A stretch of DNA of 22,616 nucleotides from Candidatus Kaiserbacteria bacterium (GTDB lineage Bacteria > Patescibacteriota > Minisyncoccia > Phycocordibacterales > UBA2100): contig JAMONA010000036.1 in NCBI GenBank assembly GCA_027066795.1, positions 1-22,616 on the forward strand. Direction: 5' to 3'. Positions within the stretch are counted from its first letter, which is position 1; every line of letters starts with the position of its first letter. The notes below the pieces were generated by a model. The model worked only from the letters and a program-made list of their open reading frames with translations. It did not search any database and was not told the origin of the DNA. Of the stretch, positions 1 to 6,801 are shown one piece after another. A program made the translations under genes and the position numbers.

Positions 1-2104
1 CTGTACCTGGCACTGTGCCTGCCATAGTTGTGCCAGTTATATCTGTAGTACCTTGCTGGTCTATGCTAATAGTTGGAGCACTTGATACACTCTCGTCGTA
101 TGTAGCAGTAACCGTCGTAGAGCCAGCCATAGCCGGGTCTACAGAGTAACTAAGCGCCACGTTTGGTGCTGTTGTGTCTACTGTAAATGGTGTCACATTT
201 ATAGCTGGAGCTATATTACCAGCAAGATCTGAAACCGTTATAGTACAATCACTATATATACCTTCTGGAGCATTAAATACTATTGGATTATTCCCAGATG
301 TCACAGTAAGTGGAGAAGTTGTATTACAACTACCACCAAGTACAAATGTGCCATCTTCTGAAGATGAGAATGTATAAGCTGGAGACGCATTCATGCTTGG
401 TGTAGGTACTGCAGTTACCTCTGCCACTACAGGGTTAACGCCATCGCTTGGTGTTATAACAGCAGAGGTAATTATCTCACTGCCTGTACTTGCGGTGCTT
501 GTTATTGTAGAGATGATAGATACCTCTGGAGTAGCAGCACTGTCTATTGCTCCAGACTCATCTAATATTATATGCACTACACCTGGAGATACCTCTGATG
601 CAGATGCTATGGTATATCCAATAACACTAAAGTCTGTACCTGTAGGATTAACCGTAGACCCATTAAGGTCCATATTAAAGTTAACGGCTACAGCATCTAT
701 CTGCCCGTCATTATCTGTGTCACCAGTAATAGCAGATATTATCGATAGGTCTATATTGTTAACCGTTATTGTGAGATTTTCTTCAAATTCTAATCCGGCA
801 GTATCTGTTGTTTTTACACAAATGTCGTAAGAATCTTTCGTTTCGTAATCAAACATCTCATCTGATTGCAATTCTGTACCAGAAATCTGGAATGAATCAT
901 CATTAGTACCTGGGATAGCGCAAGTAAATGCGTAGGTATGGGTCTCACTAGTATTAGCATCTGTTGTAGACAAGTTACCAACTAATGTGCCTGCTGGCTG
1001 TGCTTCATCTACATCTTGTGAGTCAAGTGTTATAGCAGTTGGTGCTACAGGAGTATAAAGCCCTGCATCAATATAATTAAGAGATTCTACAACTCCAAGA
1101 GTTACTGTGTCTGTAGTATATACTACTTGGTCAAAGTCAGAGTTATTATCTGTGCTCAATGTAGATGATTGTGGTGTCAAATGCTTACCTGAGGGTGGTA
1201 CGATACGTACCTTATAGTCACCCGGCATAAGCCTATAAAAGTGGTAATAACCGTGTAAGCCGTTGCCTCCAATTGCTGGGTCTGCATAGTACGACGTAGT
1301 TGTATCCAATACAGTTGCACCAGTAGAATCTAACAATTCAACAGTTATTCCATCTAGCCCAGCTTCACCCAAGTCTGTACTACTATTTGTACCGTCTTCT
1401 AATAACCCGTTTTCATTAGTGTCAATCCAGACCCTATTGCCAATGTCTGAGAGATAAAGGCTGCTGAAGAATACGAGGCCTGCCAGTACATCTGTTGCAT
1501 GTGGTGCTGATAGTGTATCTACCAAAGCTGTTAGACCTGCGTAATTAAGTAATACTAATCCCCATACAGACTCTCCAAGAGTTACCATGTTTGAGTCTGA
1601 AAGAGTTGCAAATGTAAAAAGTCTGAAAGCTGCATCTGCAATATCTGCCTCATCTGCGAAACTTACTGTTCCTATTATGGTAGGTAAGCCTACTGCTACT
1701 TCTGCCTCTGTATCTATCAGCTCTAATAATCCTATTACTGTAGCTGTGTCAGTAGGATCTAATCCCAAGCTAGGCACAAGCGCCAAGCCAGCAACAGCCA
1801 TCTCGGCCACTTGAGCATCTGATAGATATAAAGTAGTTAAACCTAAGAGCTCAAGAACCTTCGCCTTAACTTCTAAATCAGTCATTGTTGCTTCGGCTGC
1901 AGTTACAGCAGTTCTGTATCGAGCAACAACCTCTAGCTTATCACTAGCATCCATCATGCCTGCGACTGTCACCATTTTTGCTATCTCAGCGTCTATTAGA
2001 GGATATGTCCCTGCCTCAGCAATATTTAAATGTATATTAGTAATAGGTGAAAATGCTAAAAGTAGCATTATTACTCCTCCGACAAACCTCTGTAAATGAC
2101 TCAT
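1..2104 (-). CDS. Secreted multidomain surface protein (SdrD_B, cadherin-like and Ig-like modules), 3' end outside window
   Basis: I translated this from the reverse strand. The frame is open from an ATG at 2104 to the left edge (701 codons), so the C-terminus is missing. An in-frame TAA lies 18 nt upstream, making this the first possible start. Residues 1-31 look like a signal peptide: Arg, a hydrophobic stretch with MLLLAFSP, then an A-E-A-G cleavage site. Residues about 35-215 are Ala/Leu-rich, apparently helical, and not recognised. From about 220 comes an SdrD_B/Cna-B-type domain (IGNRVWIDTNENG). About 350-450 is a cadherin-like repeat ending VNNID, and beyond 450 come Thr/Ser-rich Ig-like segments with a TDNDGQID acidic loop. 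SdrD_B and cadherin-like modules are known as rigid spacers in cell-surface proteins. Role inferred: an exported adhesin or envelope protein. The cadherin-like part resembles that of the protein at 7856-10927. Ligand unknown. Confidence 0.85.
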   Translation of the reverse strand, partial: MSHLQRFVGGVIMLLLAFSPITNIHLNIAEAGTYPLIDAEIAKMVTVAGMMDASDKLEVVARYRTAVTAAEATMTDLEVKAKVLELLGLTTLYLSDAQVAEMAVAGLALVPSLGLDPTDTATVIGLLELIDTEAEVAVGLPTIIGTVSFADEADIADAAFRLFTFATLSDSNMVTLGESVWGLVLLNYAGLTALVDTLSAPHATDVLAGLVFFSSLYLSDIGNRVWIDTNENGLLEDGTNSSTDLGEAGLDGITVELLDSTGATVLDTTTSYYADPAIGGNGLHGYYHFYRLMPGDYKVRIVPPSGKHLTPQSSTLSTDNNSDFDQVVYTTDTVTLGVVESLNYIDAGLYTPVAPTAITLDSQDVDEAQPAGTLVGNLSTTDANTSETHTYAFTCAIPGTNDDSFQISGTELQSDEMFDYETKDSYDICVKTTDTAGLEFEENLTITVNNIDLSIISAITGDTDNDGQIDAVAVNFNMDLNGSTVNPTGTDFSVIGYTIASASEVSPGVVHIILDESGAIDSAATPEVSIISTITSTASTGSEIITSAVITPSDGVNPVVAEVTAVPTPSMNASPAYTFSSSEDGTFVLGGSCNTTSPLTVTSGNNPIVFNAPEGIYSDCTITVSDLAGNIAPAINVTPFTVDTTAPNVALSYSVDPAMAGSTTVTATYDESVSSAPTISIDQQGTTDITGTTMAGTVPGT

Positions 2105-2137
2105 AAAATAGTGGTTAATTTATTAAAACTACCTTCA

Positions 2138-2166
2138 GGTATACCCCTTATATGGCAGAATGTCAA
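2138..2166 (-). promoter_or_regulatory. Promoter of the left-edge surface protein
   Basis: On the minus strand a perfect -35 TTGACA (2166-2161) is followed by a 17-nt spacer and a -10 TATACC (2143-2138). The predicted start is near 2131, giving a leader of about 27 nt before the ATG at 2104 with no Shine-Dalgarno. This is the only consensus -35 I see in the window. Confidence 0.7.
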
Positions 2167-2169
2167 GTC

Positions 2170-2197
2170 TATAAAGGACATTTTAGTGTCCTTTATA
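2170..2197 (-). terminator. Hairpin terminator after the HI0933-family gene
   Basis: A perfect 11-bp inverted repeat (TATAAAGGACA and its complement) surrounds a 6-nt loop. It lies 24 nt after the stop of the flavoprotein gene and just upstream of the next promoter. The trailing T-run is short, so it is probably a modest terminator that separates the two same-strand genes. Confidence 0.6.
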
Positions 2198-2220
2198 ATG
2201 TCCAATAGGATGCCTAGCTA

Positions 2221-3492
2221 TTACTCAGTATCTGAGCTAGCCTCAACCGCAGCCTTGCCAGCCACTTGCCCGGTAGTCCAGCAGAGTTGTAGACTATAAC
2301 CACCACTTGGGCGCACTATGTTTAGTAAATCTCCAACTATATGCACATTATTATGTAATTTAGAACTCATAGTTTTAAAGTCGACCTCAGTAAGCTCTAC
2401 TCCGCCATCTGCAACTATTGCCCTGTCCATACCCATAGTATCTACTATTGGTACTACTAGGTCTTTAAGTGTGTGTACTAACTTTTTACGTTGCTCTTTT
2501 GTAATCTCATTTACACTCTCTTCAAGTTTAATACCAGCTAACTTTAATATCTCTATGGCGAGCTTGTCCTCAATGATATCGGTGAACACGTTCTTAATCT
2601 GCTTATTTTTATTAGCATCAAATAGTTTAAGTAGACGCTTATCTAACATTACGTGGTCTGTATCAGGGAATAAGTCTATAGCGGCAACCACTGGAGCGTA
2701 TTGTAAGAATTGTTTAACCTCATATGAAGAGTTGATGATGAGCGGACCTGAAAGTCCAAAGTGTGTAAAGAGTACCTTACCTGTCTTAGTTAAAAATACT
2801 TTGCCGTCTTGCTTAAAGCGGACGGTCATAAAGCTCGGTGCAATGCCAGAAAGTGCATGCACCCATTTAGCATTACTCTTAAGTGGCACAAGGTTAGGAC
2901 TTGCCTTATGCACTGTGTGCCCAATCTCAGAGAGCATCTTAAAGCCTAAGCCCTTAGTCTTGTCTGCCCTACCTGATACGCCACCAGTAGCTAGTATAAA
3001 TTGCTTAGCATGTACCTTACCAAGACTAGTCTCCACAGCTGTAATCTCTCCCGTTCTCTGTTCTTCCTCACCTGCTATATAAAAACGCTTAACACTAACA
3101 CCTGTCTGTAACTCTGCGCCACTACTCTCGGCGAACTTTACCAGCACATCTACCACATCGCTAGCTTGCTGACTCTTAGGGAAGGCTCGCTTACGTGCCT
3201 CTACTACTAACGGTAATCCTTTTTTCTCAAAAAAGGTAAAGGTGTCTTGCACGGCAAATTGTGCAAACGGAGTATGTAGGAATTTGGCGGCTTCACCATA
3301 ATGTTTAAGTAGCTCACGAGTGTCGTACTCGGCATTAGTAATATTACATCGACCGCCACCTGTGATGCTGAGCTTTTCACTTGGGGTGTCGCTTTGCTCA
3401 AGTATAAGAACCTTAGCACCACCCTTAGCTGCTACACCTCCAGCCATAAGCCCTGACGGCCCGCCGCCTATTACTACAATATCGTAATCCAT
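2221..3492 (-). CDS. HI0933/YhiN-family FAD-dependent oxidoreductase
   Basis: This is a 423-residue flavoprotein. The N-terminal dinucleotide-binding motif VVIGGGPSGLMAGG (about 6-19) is followed by LEQSDTPSEKLSITGGGRCNITN (about 31-53, GGGRCNITN being diagnostic of the HI0933 family). A second FAD contact, HIVGDLLNIVRPSGGYSLQ, sits near the C-terminus. Length matches the family (about 400-420). Members are annotated as aminoacetone-oxidase-family or BaiN-like flavoproteins; their physiological substrate is mostly unknown, so I give no reaction. It is likely a cytosolic redox enzyme. Hairpins flank it on both sides (2170-2197 and 3558-3589), so it is probably monocistronic. A weak TGC-TAGAGT box at 3502-3510 ends 9 nt before the ATG and could make it leaderless too. 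Stop is TAA. Confidence 0.93.
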   Translation of the reverse strand: MDYDIVVIGGGPSGLMAGGVAAKGGAKVLILEQSDTPSEKLSITGGGRCNITNAEYDTRELLKHYGEAAKFLHTPFAQFAVQDTFTFFEKKGLPLVVEARKRAFPKSQQASDVVDVLVKFAESSGAELQTGVSVKRFYIAGEEEQRTGEITAVETSLGKVHAKQFILATGGVSGRADKTKGLGFKMLSEIGHTVHKASPNLVPLKSNAKWVHALSGIAPSFMTVRFKQDGKVFLTKTGKVLFTHFGLSGPLIINSSYEVKQFLQYAPVVAAIDLFPDTDHVMLDKRLLKLFDANKNKQIKNVFTDIIEDKLAIEILKLAGIKLEESVNEITKEQRKKLVHTLKDLVVPIVDTMGMDRAIVADGGVELTEVDFKTMSSKLHNNVHIVGDLLNIVRPSGGYSLQLCWTTGQVAGKAAVEASSDTE

Positions 3493-3557
3493 AATGGTGC
3501 AACTCTAGCATGTTATGTATAAAAAGACAGTGGTTAAAAGGCGTACTATACTACAAA

Positions 3558-3589
3558 CAAAAAACCCGCACAATTGTGCGGGTTTTTTG
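3558..3589 (-). terminator. Perfect-palindrome intrinsic terminator, bidirectional
   Basis: A 32-nt perfect palindrome has the core CCCGCACAATTGTGCGGG flanked by A6 and T6. On the minus strand it follows the zinc-ribbon stop (3608) by about 19 nt and insulates the flavoprotein gene downstream. The symmetric A/T runs let it work in both directions. Confidence 0.9.
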
Positions 3590-3607
3590 TTTTAAGATTG
3601 TTCCGAG

Positions 3608-3907
3608 TTATTTACGGAAACAGTCACGACACTTTAAGTTGCTAGTGTCTCGTGGCTCAAATGGTAACTTATCGATGTTACCTCCACAGTCAGCACATGG
3701 CCAACCTTGTCCGTCGTTATCAAACATCTCGCGGTCGTCACGGCGTGGTGCTGCTGGAGCACTTGCCTTCTTACACTCGAAACATAGGAGTCCGTCAGCG
3801 CTGCGTGGCTCAAATGGGAGCTTGTCTATATGCCCACCATGTTGACAGTCTGGGTTGCTACAATCCCAACCTTGACCATCATTATCGTACATTTGTCTAT
3901 CGTCCAT
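3608..3907 (-). CDS. Tandem zinc-ribbon protein (CxxC-x17-CxxC-like, two copies)
   Basis: A 99-residue cytosolic protein made almost entirely of two copies of one unit. Each starts with an acidic lead (DDRxM[YF]DNDGQGW), then a Cys pair, then the shared HIDKLPFEPR/NIDKLPFEPR strand, then a second CxxC. Copy 2 reads CADC, 18 residues, CRDC. Copy 1 has a widened first knuckle (CSNPDC) and then CFEC. The layout, with a PFEPR-like turn between knuckles, resembles the small CxxC-x17-CxxC proteins (TIGR04272-type) common in candidate-phyla genomes. All eight cysteines are present, so two structural zinc sites are expected. Function is unknown; nucleic-acid or ribosome contact would be a guess. The leader is A-rich with no Shine-Dalgarno. 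A weak TGC-TATTAA box at 3987-3995 may be its promoter. Confidence 0.8.
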   Translation of the reverse strand: MDDRQMYDNDGQGWDCSNPDCQHGGHIDKLPFEPRSADGLLCFECKKASAPAAPRRDDREMFDNDGQGWPCADCGGNIDKLPFEPRDTSNLKCRDCFRK

Positions 3908-4013
3908 ACTATTTTTGTTAATTTACTTACCCCGTCCAACCACCTTACAAATGCAACAAATGTAATAATAATTACCGACAGGCCTATTAATAGCATAATT
4001 ATGCACATAATAA

Positions 4014-4042
4014 CCGACATGTCTAGTGGGTTGTGCTATACT
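4014..4042 (+). promoter_or_regulatory. Extended -10 promoter placing the start at ATG 4050
   Basis: -35 CCGACA (4014-4019), 17-nt spacer, TGC directly before -10 TATACT (4037-4042). Seven bases separate the box from ATG 4050, so transcription should begin at or one or two bases before the ATG. This decides the start: the longer GTG start at 4026 would lie inside the promoter. Confidence 0.65.
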
Positions 4043-4049
4043 GGCACAC

Positions 4050-4445
4050 ATGAGAGACAGGTATAAACTATTGTTACTGGCAGTAGCAGGCACAGCATTT
4101 GCTGGCTATCTTGCTGCAGACAAGTTCTTTACTGGTAATTGCACCCTTACAGAGTCATGCTCTTACTTCCTTGGGCACCCAACATGCTACTACGGCTTCA
4201 CTATGTTTGCCGCCATATTGCTACTTGCGATAGGTTATATAACTACCAATAATAAAATACATACTAAAATAATGTCTATAGTTGCACTTGCAGGTATAAT
4301 CTTCTCTGGTTACTTCTCTGCAATTGAGATCGTGCCAATGTTTACCTCGGGCGCAAGCTATACTCTATTACTACCATCTTGTACATATGGCCTAGTATTC
4401 TACGGCATAGTACTTTATATAAGCTACAAAAACTATAACAACTAA
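4050..4445 (+). CDS. Small four-helix membrane protein with internal duplication
   Basis: 131 residues starting MRDRYKLLLL, with four predicted hydrophobic helices. The two halves repeat one pattern: a helix with AGxxFxGY, a polar loop, then a [HL]P[TS]CxYG motif leading into the next helix (HPTCYYG at about residue 42, LPSCTYG at about 110). The first loop carries two further cysteines (GNC and ESC). The cysteine-loop-helix layout recalls VKOR-type thiol-redox membrane proteins, but I do not see a convincing CxxC active site, so this is only a comparison. Otherwise unrecognised. Start chosen from the promoter; leaderless. A terminator begins inside its TAA stop. It is transcribed divergently from the zinc-ribbon gene. 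Confidence 0.75.
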   Translation: MRDRYKLLLLAVAGTAFAGYLAADKFFTGNCTLTESCSYFLGHPTCYYGFTMFAAILLLAIGYITTNNKIHTKIMSIVALAGIIFSGYFSAIEIVPMFTSGASYTLLLPSCTYGLVFYGIVLYISYKNYNN

Positions 4446-4480
4446 AAAAGAAGTGTACCAGATTGATACACTTCTTTTTT
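4444..4480 (+). terminator. Intrinsic terminator, bidirectional between convergent genes
   Basis: A perfect 14-bp stem (AAAAAAGAAGTGTA with its complement ending in T6) surrounds a 9-nt loop. It starts within the stop codon of the membrane protein and also serves the excalibur gene arriving on the minus strand (stop at 4502). Confidence 0.9.
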
Positions 4481-4501
4481 AATGCAACTAGGATAGTTAA
4501 T

Positions 4502-4903
4502 CTACTCTCCCTTAGGCAATGCCTCGCAGGCTATACCGTCATTGTCTCCGTCTAGGTTGTTTATGTCTTTACCTGCACCTCCACAACGCTCCATAACATC
4601 TTGTGCCTGTGCTTGGTAGGTAAAGTCTGTACAGTTGTATTCATTACTCTCACAGCTGACCACAAGTGGTGACACACCATCAAAGTTAATGTTACCGTCT
4701 GCATCACGGATTACCTTACTACCGGCCAAGCCCTCACCGCCTAGTAATGCACCCATGTCGAAGTCGTTATTAGTCGTCTCCATACCAAGTGCACCTAGTA
4801 GTAATACTATGACTACTCCTAAGATGCCCTTAGACACCTTTTTACTTGTTGACATGTTTTTAAAGTCAAACGCTTTTGTAACCAATTGCTTTATTAGATC
4901 CAT
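4502..4903 (-). CDS. Membrane-anchored excalibur calcium-binding-domain protein
   Basis: 133 residues. A basic N-terminus (to about 25) leads into one transmembrane segment, GILGVVIVLLLGALGM (about 27-42), then a flexible Gly/Asp-rich linker. The C-terminal excalibur domain (about 90-130) has NCTDF, the QAQAQ segment, and the hallmark LDGDNDGIACEALP, an EF-hand-like calcium loop fused to CE. The cysteines of the domain are present. Excalibur domains occur at the outside of bacterial envelopes, often beside nucleases or peptidoglycan proteins; the specific role here is unknown. It is probably displayed on the cell surface by its N-terminal anchor. It is the last gene of a same-strand trio, 10 nt after a 29-residue membrane peptide. 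Stop is TAG. Confidence 0.88.
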   Translation of the reverse strand: MDLIKQLVTKAFDFKNMSTSKKVSKGILGVVIVLLLGALGMETTNNDFDMGALLGGEGLAGSKVIRDADGNINFDGVSPLVVSCESNEYNCTDFTYQAQAQDVMERCGGAGKDINNLDGDNDGIACEALPKGE

Positions 4904-4913
4904 AATAATTTTA

Positions 4914-5003
4914 TTACATTGTTAAGAATAATCCAACTGCTAGGATTAATAACACAACTATAACCGCTATGCGCACCTTCTTGTTGCCTCTTAGTTTATC
5001 CAT
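4914..5003 (-). CDS. 29-residue single-span membrane peptide (too short for routine gene finding)
   Basis: The reverse strand encodes MDKLRGNKKVRIAVIVV and then LLILAVGLFLTM before TAA. The shape is ideal for a small membrane protein: a basic N-terminal tail (K3, R5, K8, K9, R11) followed by a clean hydrophobic helix of about 18 residues. It fills the otherwise empty 135-nt gap between DUF2853 (stop 5039) and the excalibur gene (ATG 4903), ending 10 nt before the latter. There is no Shine-Dalgarno, which is normal in this window; the leader is A/T-rich. It may associate with the downstream anchored protein or simply couple its translation. Chance cannot be excluded at this length. Confidence 0.5.
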   Translation of the reverse strand: MDKLRGNKKVRIAVIVVLLILAVGLFLTM

Positions 5004-5038
5004 ATCTACTTTATTAAGTTTATAATTATTACCTTAGA

Positions 5039-5365
5039 TTACTTAATGTATGCGCTCTTAGCACCTAACTCCTCTATAAGTAAATAGTAAAATGTTACTC
5101 GACTCTTTGTCCTGTCTTCTTTCATCTTCTCTGCTACTACTGCTATAGCCTCGTCTGCCTTGGTGTCATCTGTAACGTTTAGGTTCTTGTTTACAAAACC
5201 CTCTCGTACACGTGCTAGCTCCTCAGGGTCACTGGCTGCCACATAACGTGCGTCTGCTTTGGCCATGGTACCTGCTAGGCGTCCTGCTAGCTCCTCTACC
5301 ACCTCCATATCTACACTGTCTGTATACTTTTTAATATCGTCTGCATATGCTTGTATATCACTCAT
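5039..5365 (-). CDS. DUF2853 family protein
   Basis: 108 residues, cytosolic, mostly helical, matching the DUF2853 family over its full length. Recognisable features are the N-terminal DDIKKYTDSVD, the central AASDPEELARVREGF and the C-terminal EKMKEDRTKSRVTFYYLL signature. The family is widespread, compact (about 100-110 residues) and of unknown function. It is the first gene of the trio DUF2853, small peptide, excalibur protein. A promoter lies at 5417-5445. The leader holds a small hairpin (CCTCG with CGAGG) and ends with an A-rich stretch identical to the dnaK leader over 20 nt including the start codon. Confidence 0.9.
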   Translation of the reverse strand: MSDIQAYADDIKKYTDSVDMEVVEELAGRLAGTMAKADARYVAASDPEELARVREGFVNKNLNVTDDTKADEAIAVVAEKMKEDRTKSRVTFYYLLIEELGAKSAYIK

Positions 5366-5416
5366 ATTGTTTTTATTATCTACCTCGAGCTTACCGAGGG
5401 GTTATTAATTTAATAC

Positions 5417-5445
5417 ATTATCTCAAGAAAAAGCAGTCCACGCAA
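5417..5445 (-). promoter_or_regulatory. Promoter of the DUF2853 cluster
   Basis: -35 TTGCGT (5445-5440), 17-nt spacer, -10 GATAAT (5422-5417; five of six consensus bases). The predicted leader is about 44 nt, with a 5-bp hairpin near 5383-5398 and an A-rich tail before the ATG. Confidence 0.5.
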
Positions 5446-5476
5446 GCGGATTGTACAAAAAGCACATAAATACTGG

Positions 5477-6781
5477 CTACTTTATAACCTCCTGACCATT
5501 CATATACTTTTGTAATACCTCCGGAATCTTTATAGTACCGTCAGCTTGTTGGTATACCTCCATGATGGCGATAAGTGGCCTACCGGCAAACGCCGTAGCA
5601 TCGTTAGTATGTAATAGCTTACGCTCACCAGCTTCTGTCTTGTAGTATGAATTTATGCCTCTTGTCTGGTAATCTGTCATGTAATCAGTGGTGTGCGTCT
5701 CTCTATAAGCATCCTGCCCTGGCAGCCAACACTCAATATCAAACTGCTGGTAATCTGGTGCACCTGTGTCTCCTGTACAGATCTGGACCACCCTATATGG
5801 CAACCCGAGTTGTTTAACCATATACTCTTGTAAGCCTAATATCAGCTTCTGCTCGTCTGCCCCACTCTCTGCAGTAGTAAAGCTCTCCATCTCAGACTTA
5901 TCAAACTGGTGCCCTCTTAACATACCCTTCATATCTTTACCGTATGTACCAGCCTCACGCCTAAATGCTGTGGAATAACCTATATAACGCTTAGGTAGCT
6001 CGCTCTCGCTCAGAGTCTCATTCATGTGGTATACAGCTAGAGTATGTTCAGCGCTGGCCACTAAGTTTAGCTCCTCGTCTTCTATCTTATATGTCTGGTC
6101 ACCGAATACTCTGTGTATAGCCTTCTGCACACTGTCACGTATCATTACAGGAGGCAACATGGGTATAAATGGCTTGGCAGATAAGTGCCCTAGCCCAAGA
6201 CTGTCTCGCACCTCTCTTATTACATCTTCGTTTGTTAGTGTATCAAAAGCAAATTGGTGCATAGCAAATTGCATACGCACCAAATCTCCCTTGAGGTACC
6301 AAAAGCGTGCACCACTGACCTCGGCCGCCTTCTCCACGTCTAGTATGTCTAGCTCCTTTCCCAGCTCCCAATGCTCCTTAGGCTCAAATGCAAAACTTGG
6401 CTTCTCACCCTCATCACGCAATATAACGTTGTCTTCCTCGCCTTTACCTACCGGCATCTCTGGGTCTGTAATATTTGGGACTATATATAATATCTCGCCA
6501 AACTCTTTTAACACTGGTGCTAACTCTGCCTCCAACTTTTTTACTGCGTCCTTAAGAGTTGCCACTGCTTTTATCATATCTTCTCTCTCTGACTCGCTGG
6601 CAACAGCTATCTCTGCACTCGCCTTGTTTTGCTCAGCCCGAGCGCCATCTAATTGCATCTGCAATAGCTTACGAGCATCATCTAACTCTAAAAGTCGGTT
6701 TATATCTACGTCTTTATTTTTATCCCTTACTGAGTCTTTAACCCTCTGCACGTTTTCCCTTATAAATTTTATATCTAACAT
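5477..6781 (-). CDS. serS: Seryl-tRNA synthetase
   Basis: 434 residues, full length for the class II enzyme that charges tRNA-Ser with serine using ATP. It starts MLDIKFIRENVQRVKDSV, typical of SerRS, followed by the long antiparallel coiled coil that binds the tRNA (about 1-105). The catalytic part shows motif 2 (TAFRREAGTYGKDMKGMLRGHQF) and motif 3 (GRPLIAIMEVYQQADGTIKIPEVLQKYM), with the motif arginines kept. Motif 3 enters through TNDATAFAGRP rather than the more usual NGSGLAVGRT, a modest divergence. The start is supported by a TATTAT box 6 nt upstream of the ATG, predicting a leaderless transcript that diverges from dprA. Stop is TAG. Confidence 0.97.
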   Translation of the reverse strand: MLDIKFIRENVQRVKDSVRDKNKDVDINRLLELDDARKLLQMQLDGARAEQNKASAEIAVASESEREDMIKAVATLKDAVKKLEAELAPVLKEFGEILYIVPNITDPEMPVGKGEEDNVILRDEGEKPSFAFEPKEHWELGKELDILDVEKAAEVSGARFWYLKGDLVRMQFAMHQFAFDTLTNEDVIREVRDSLGLGHLSAKPFIPMLPPVMIRDSVQKAIHRVFGDQTYKIEDEELNLVASAEHTLAVYHMNETLSESELPKRYIGYSTAFRREAGTYGKDMKGMLRGHQFDKSEMESFTTAESGADEQKLILGLQEYMVKQLGLPYRVVQICTGDTGAPDYQQFDIECWLPGQDAYRETHTTDYMTDYQTRGINSYYKTEAGERKLLHTNDATAFAGRPLIAIMEVYQQADGTIKIPEVLQKYMNGQEVIK

Positions 6782-6786
6782 AATGG

Positions 6787-6793
6787 TATAATA
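6787..6793. promoter_or_regulatory. Overlapping divergent -10 elements of serS and dprA
   Basis: Only 20 bp separate the two start codons. The plus strand has TGG-TATAAT (-10 at 6787-6792, 9 nt before the dprA ATG). The minus strand has TATTAT (6793-6788, 6 nt before the serS ATG). The two boxes share five base pairs, so polymerase can occupy only one at a time. Both spacings predict leaderless or nearly leaderless mRNAs. Confidence 0.7.
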
Positions 6794-6801
6794 CTACACC
6801 T

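Noticed and set aside
174..1814. Plus-strand frames at the left edge
   Set aside because: The minus strand is continuously open here and gives recognisable SdrD_B and cadherin-like domains.
2318..3082. Long plus-strand frames opposite the flavoprotein, serS, dnaK and gyrA genes
   Set aside because: They are antisense shadows: low-complexity Ser/Leu-rich translations opposite genes with clear conserved motifs.
3826..4020. 64-residue minus-strand frame with a hydrophobic N-terminus (MSVIMCIIMLLIGLSVIIITF)
   Set aside because: It overlaps the start of the zinc-ribbon gene by 82 nt in another frame, its second half has no sense, and the hydrophobic part comes from an A/T-rich leader. A real small membrane peptide cannot be fully excluded.
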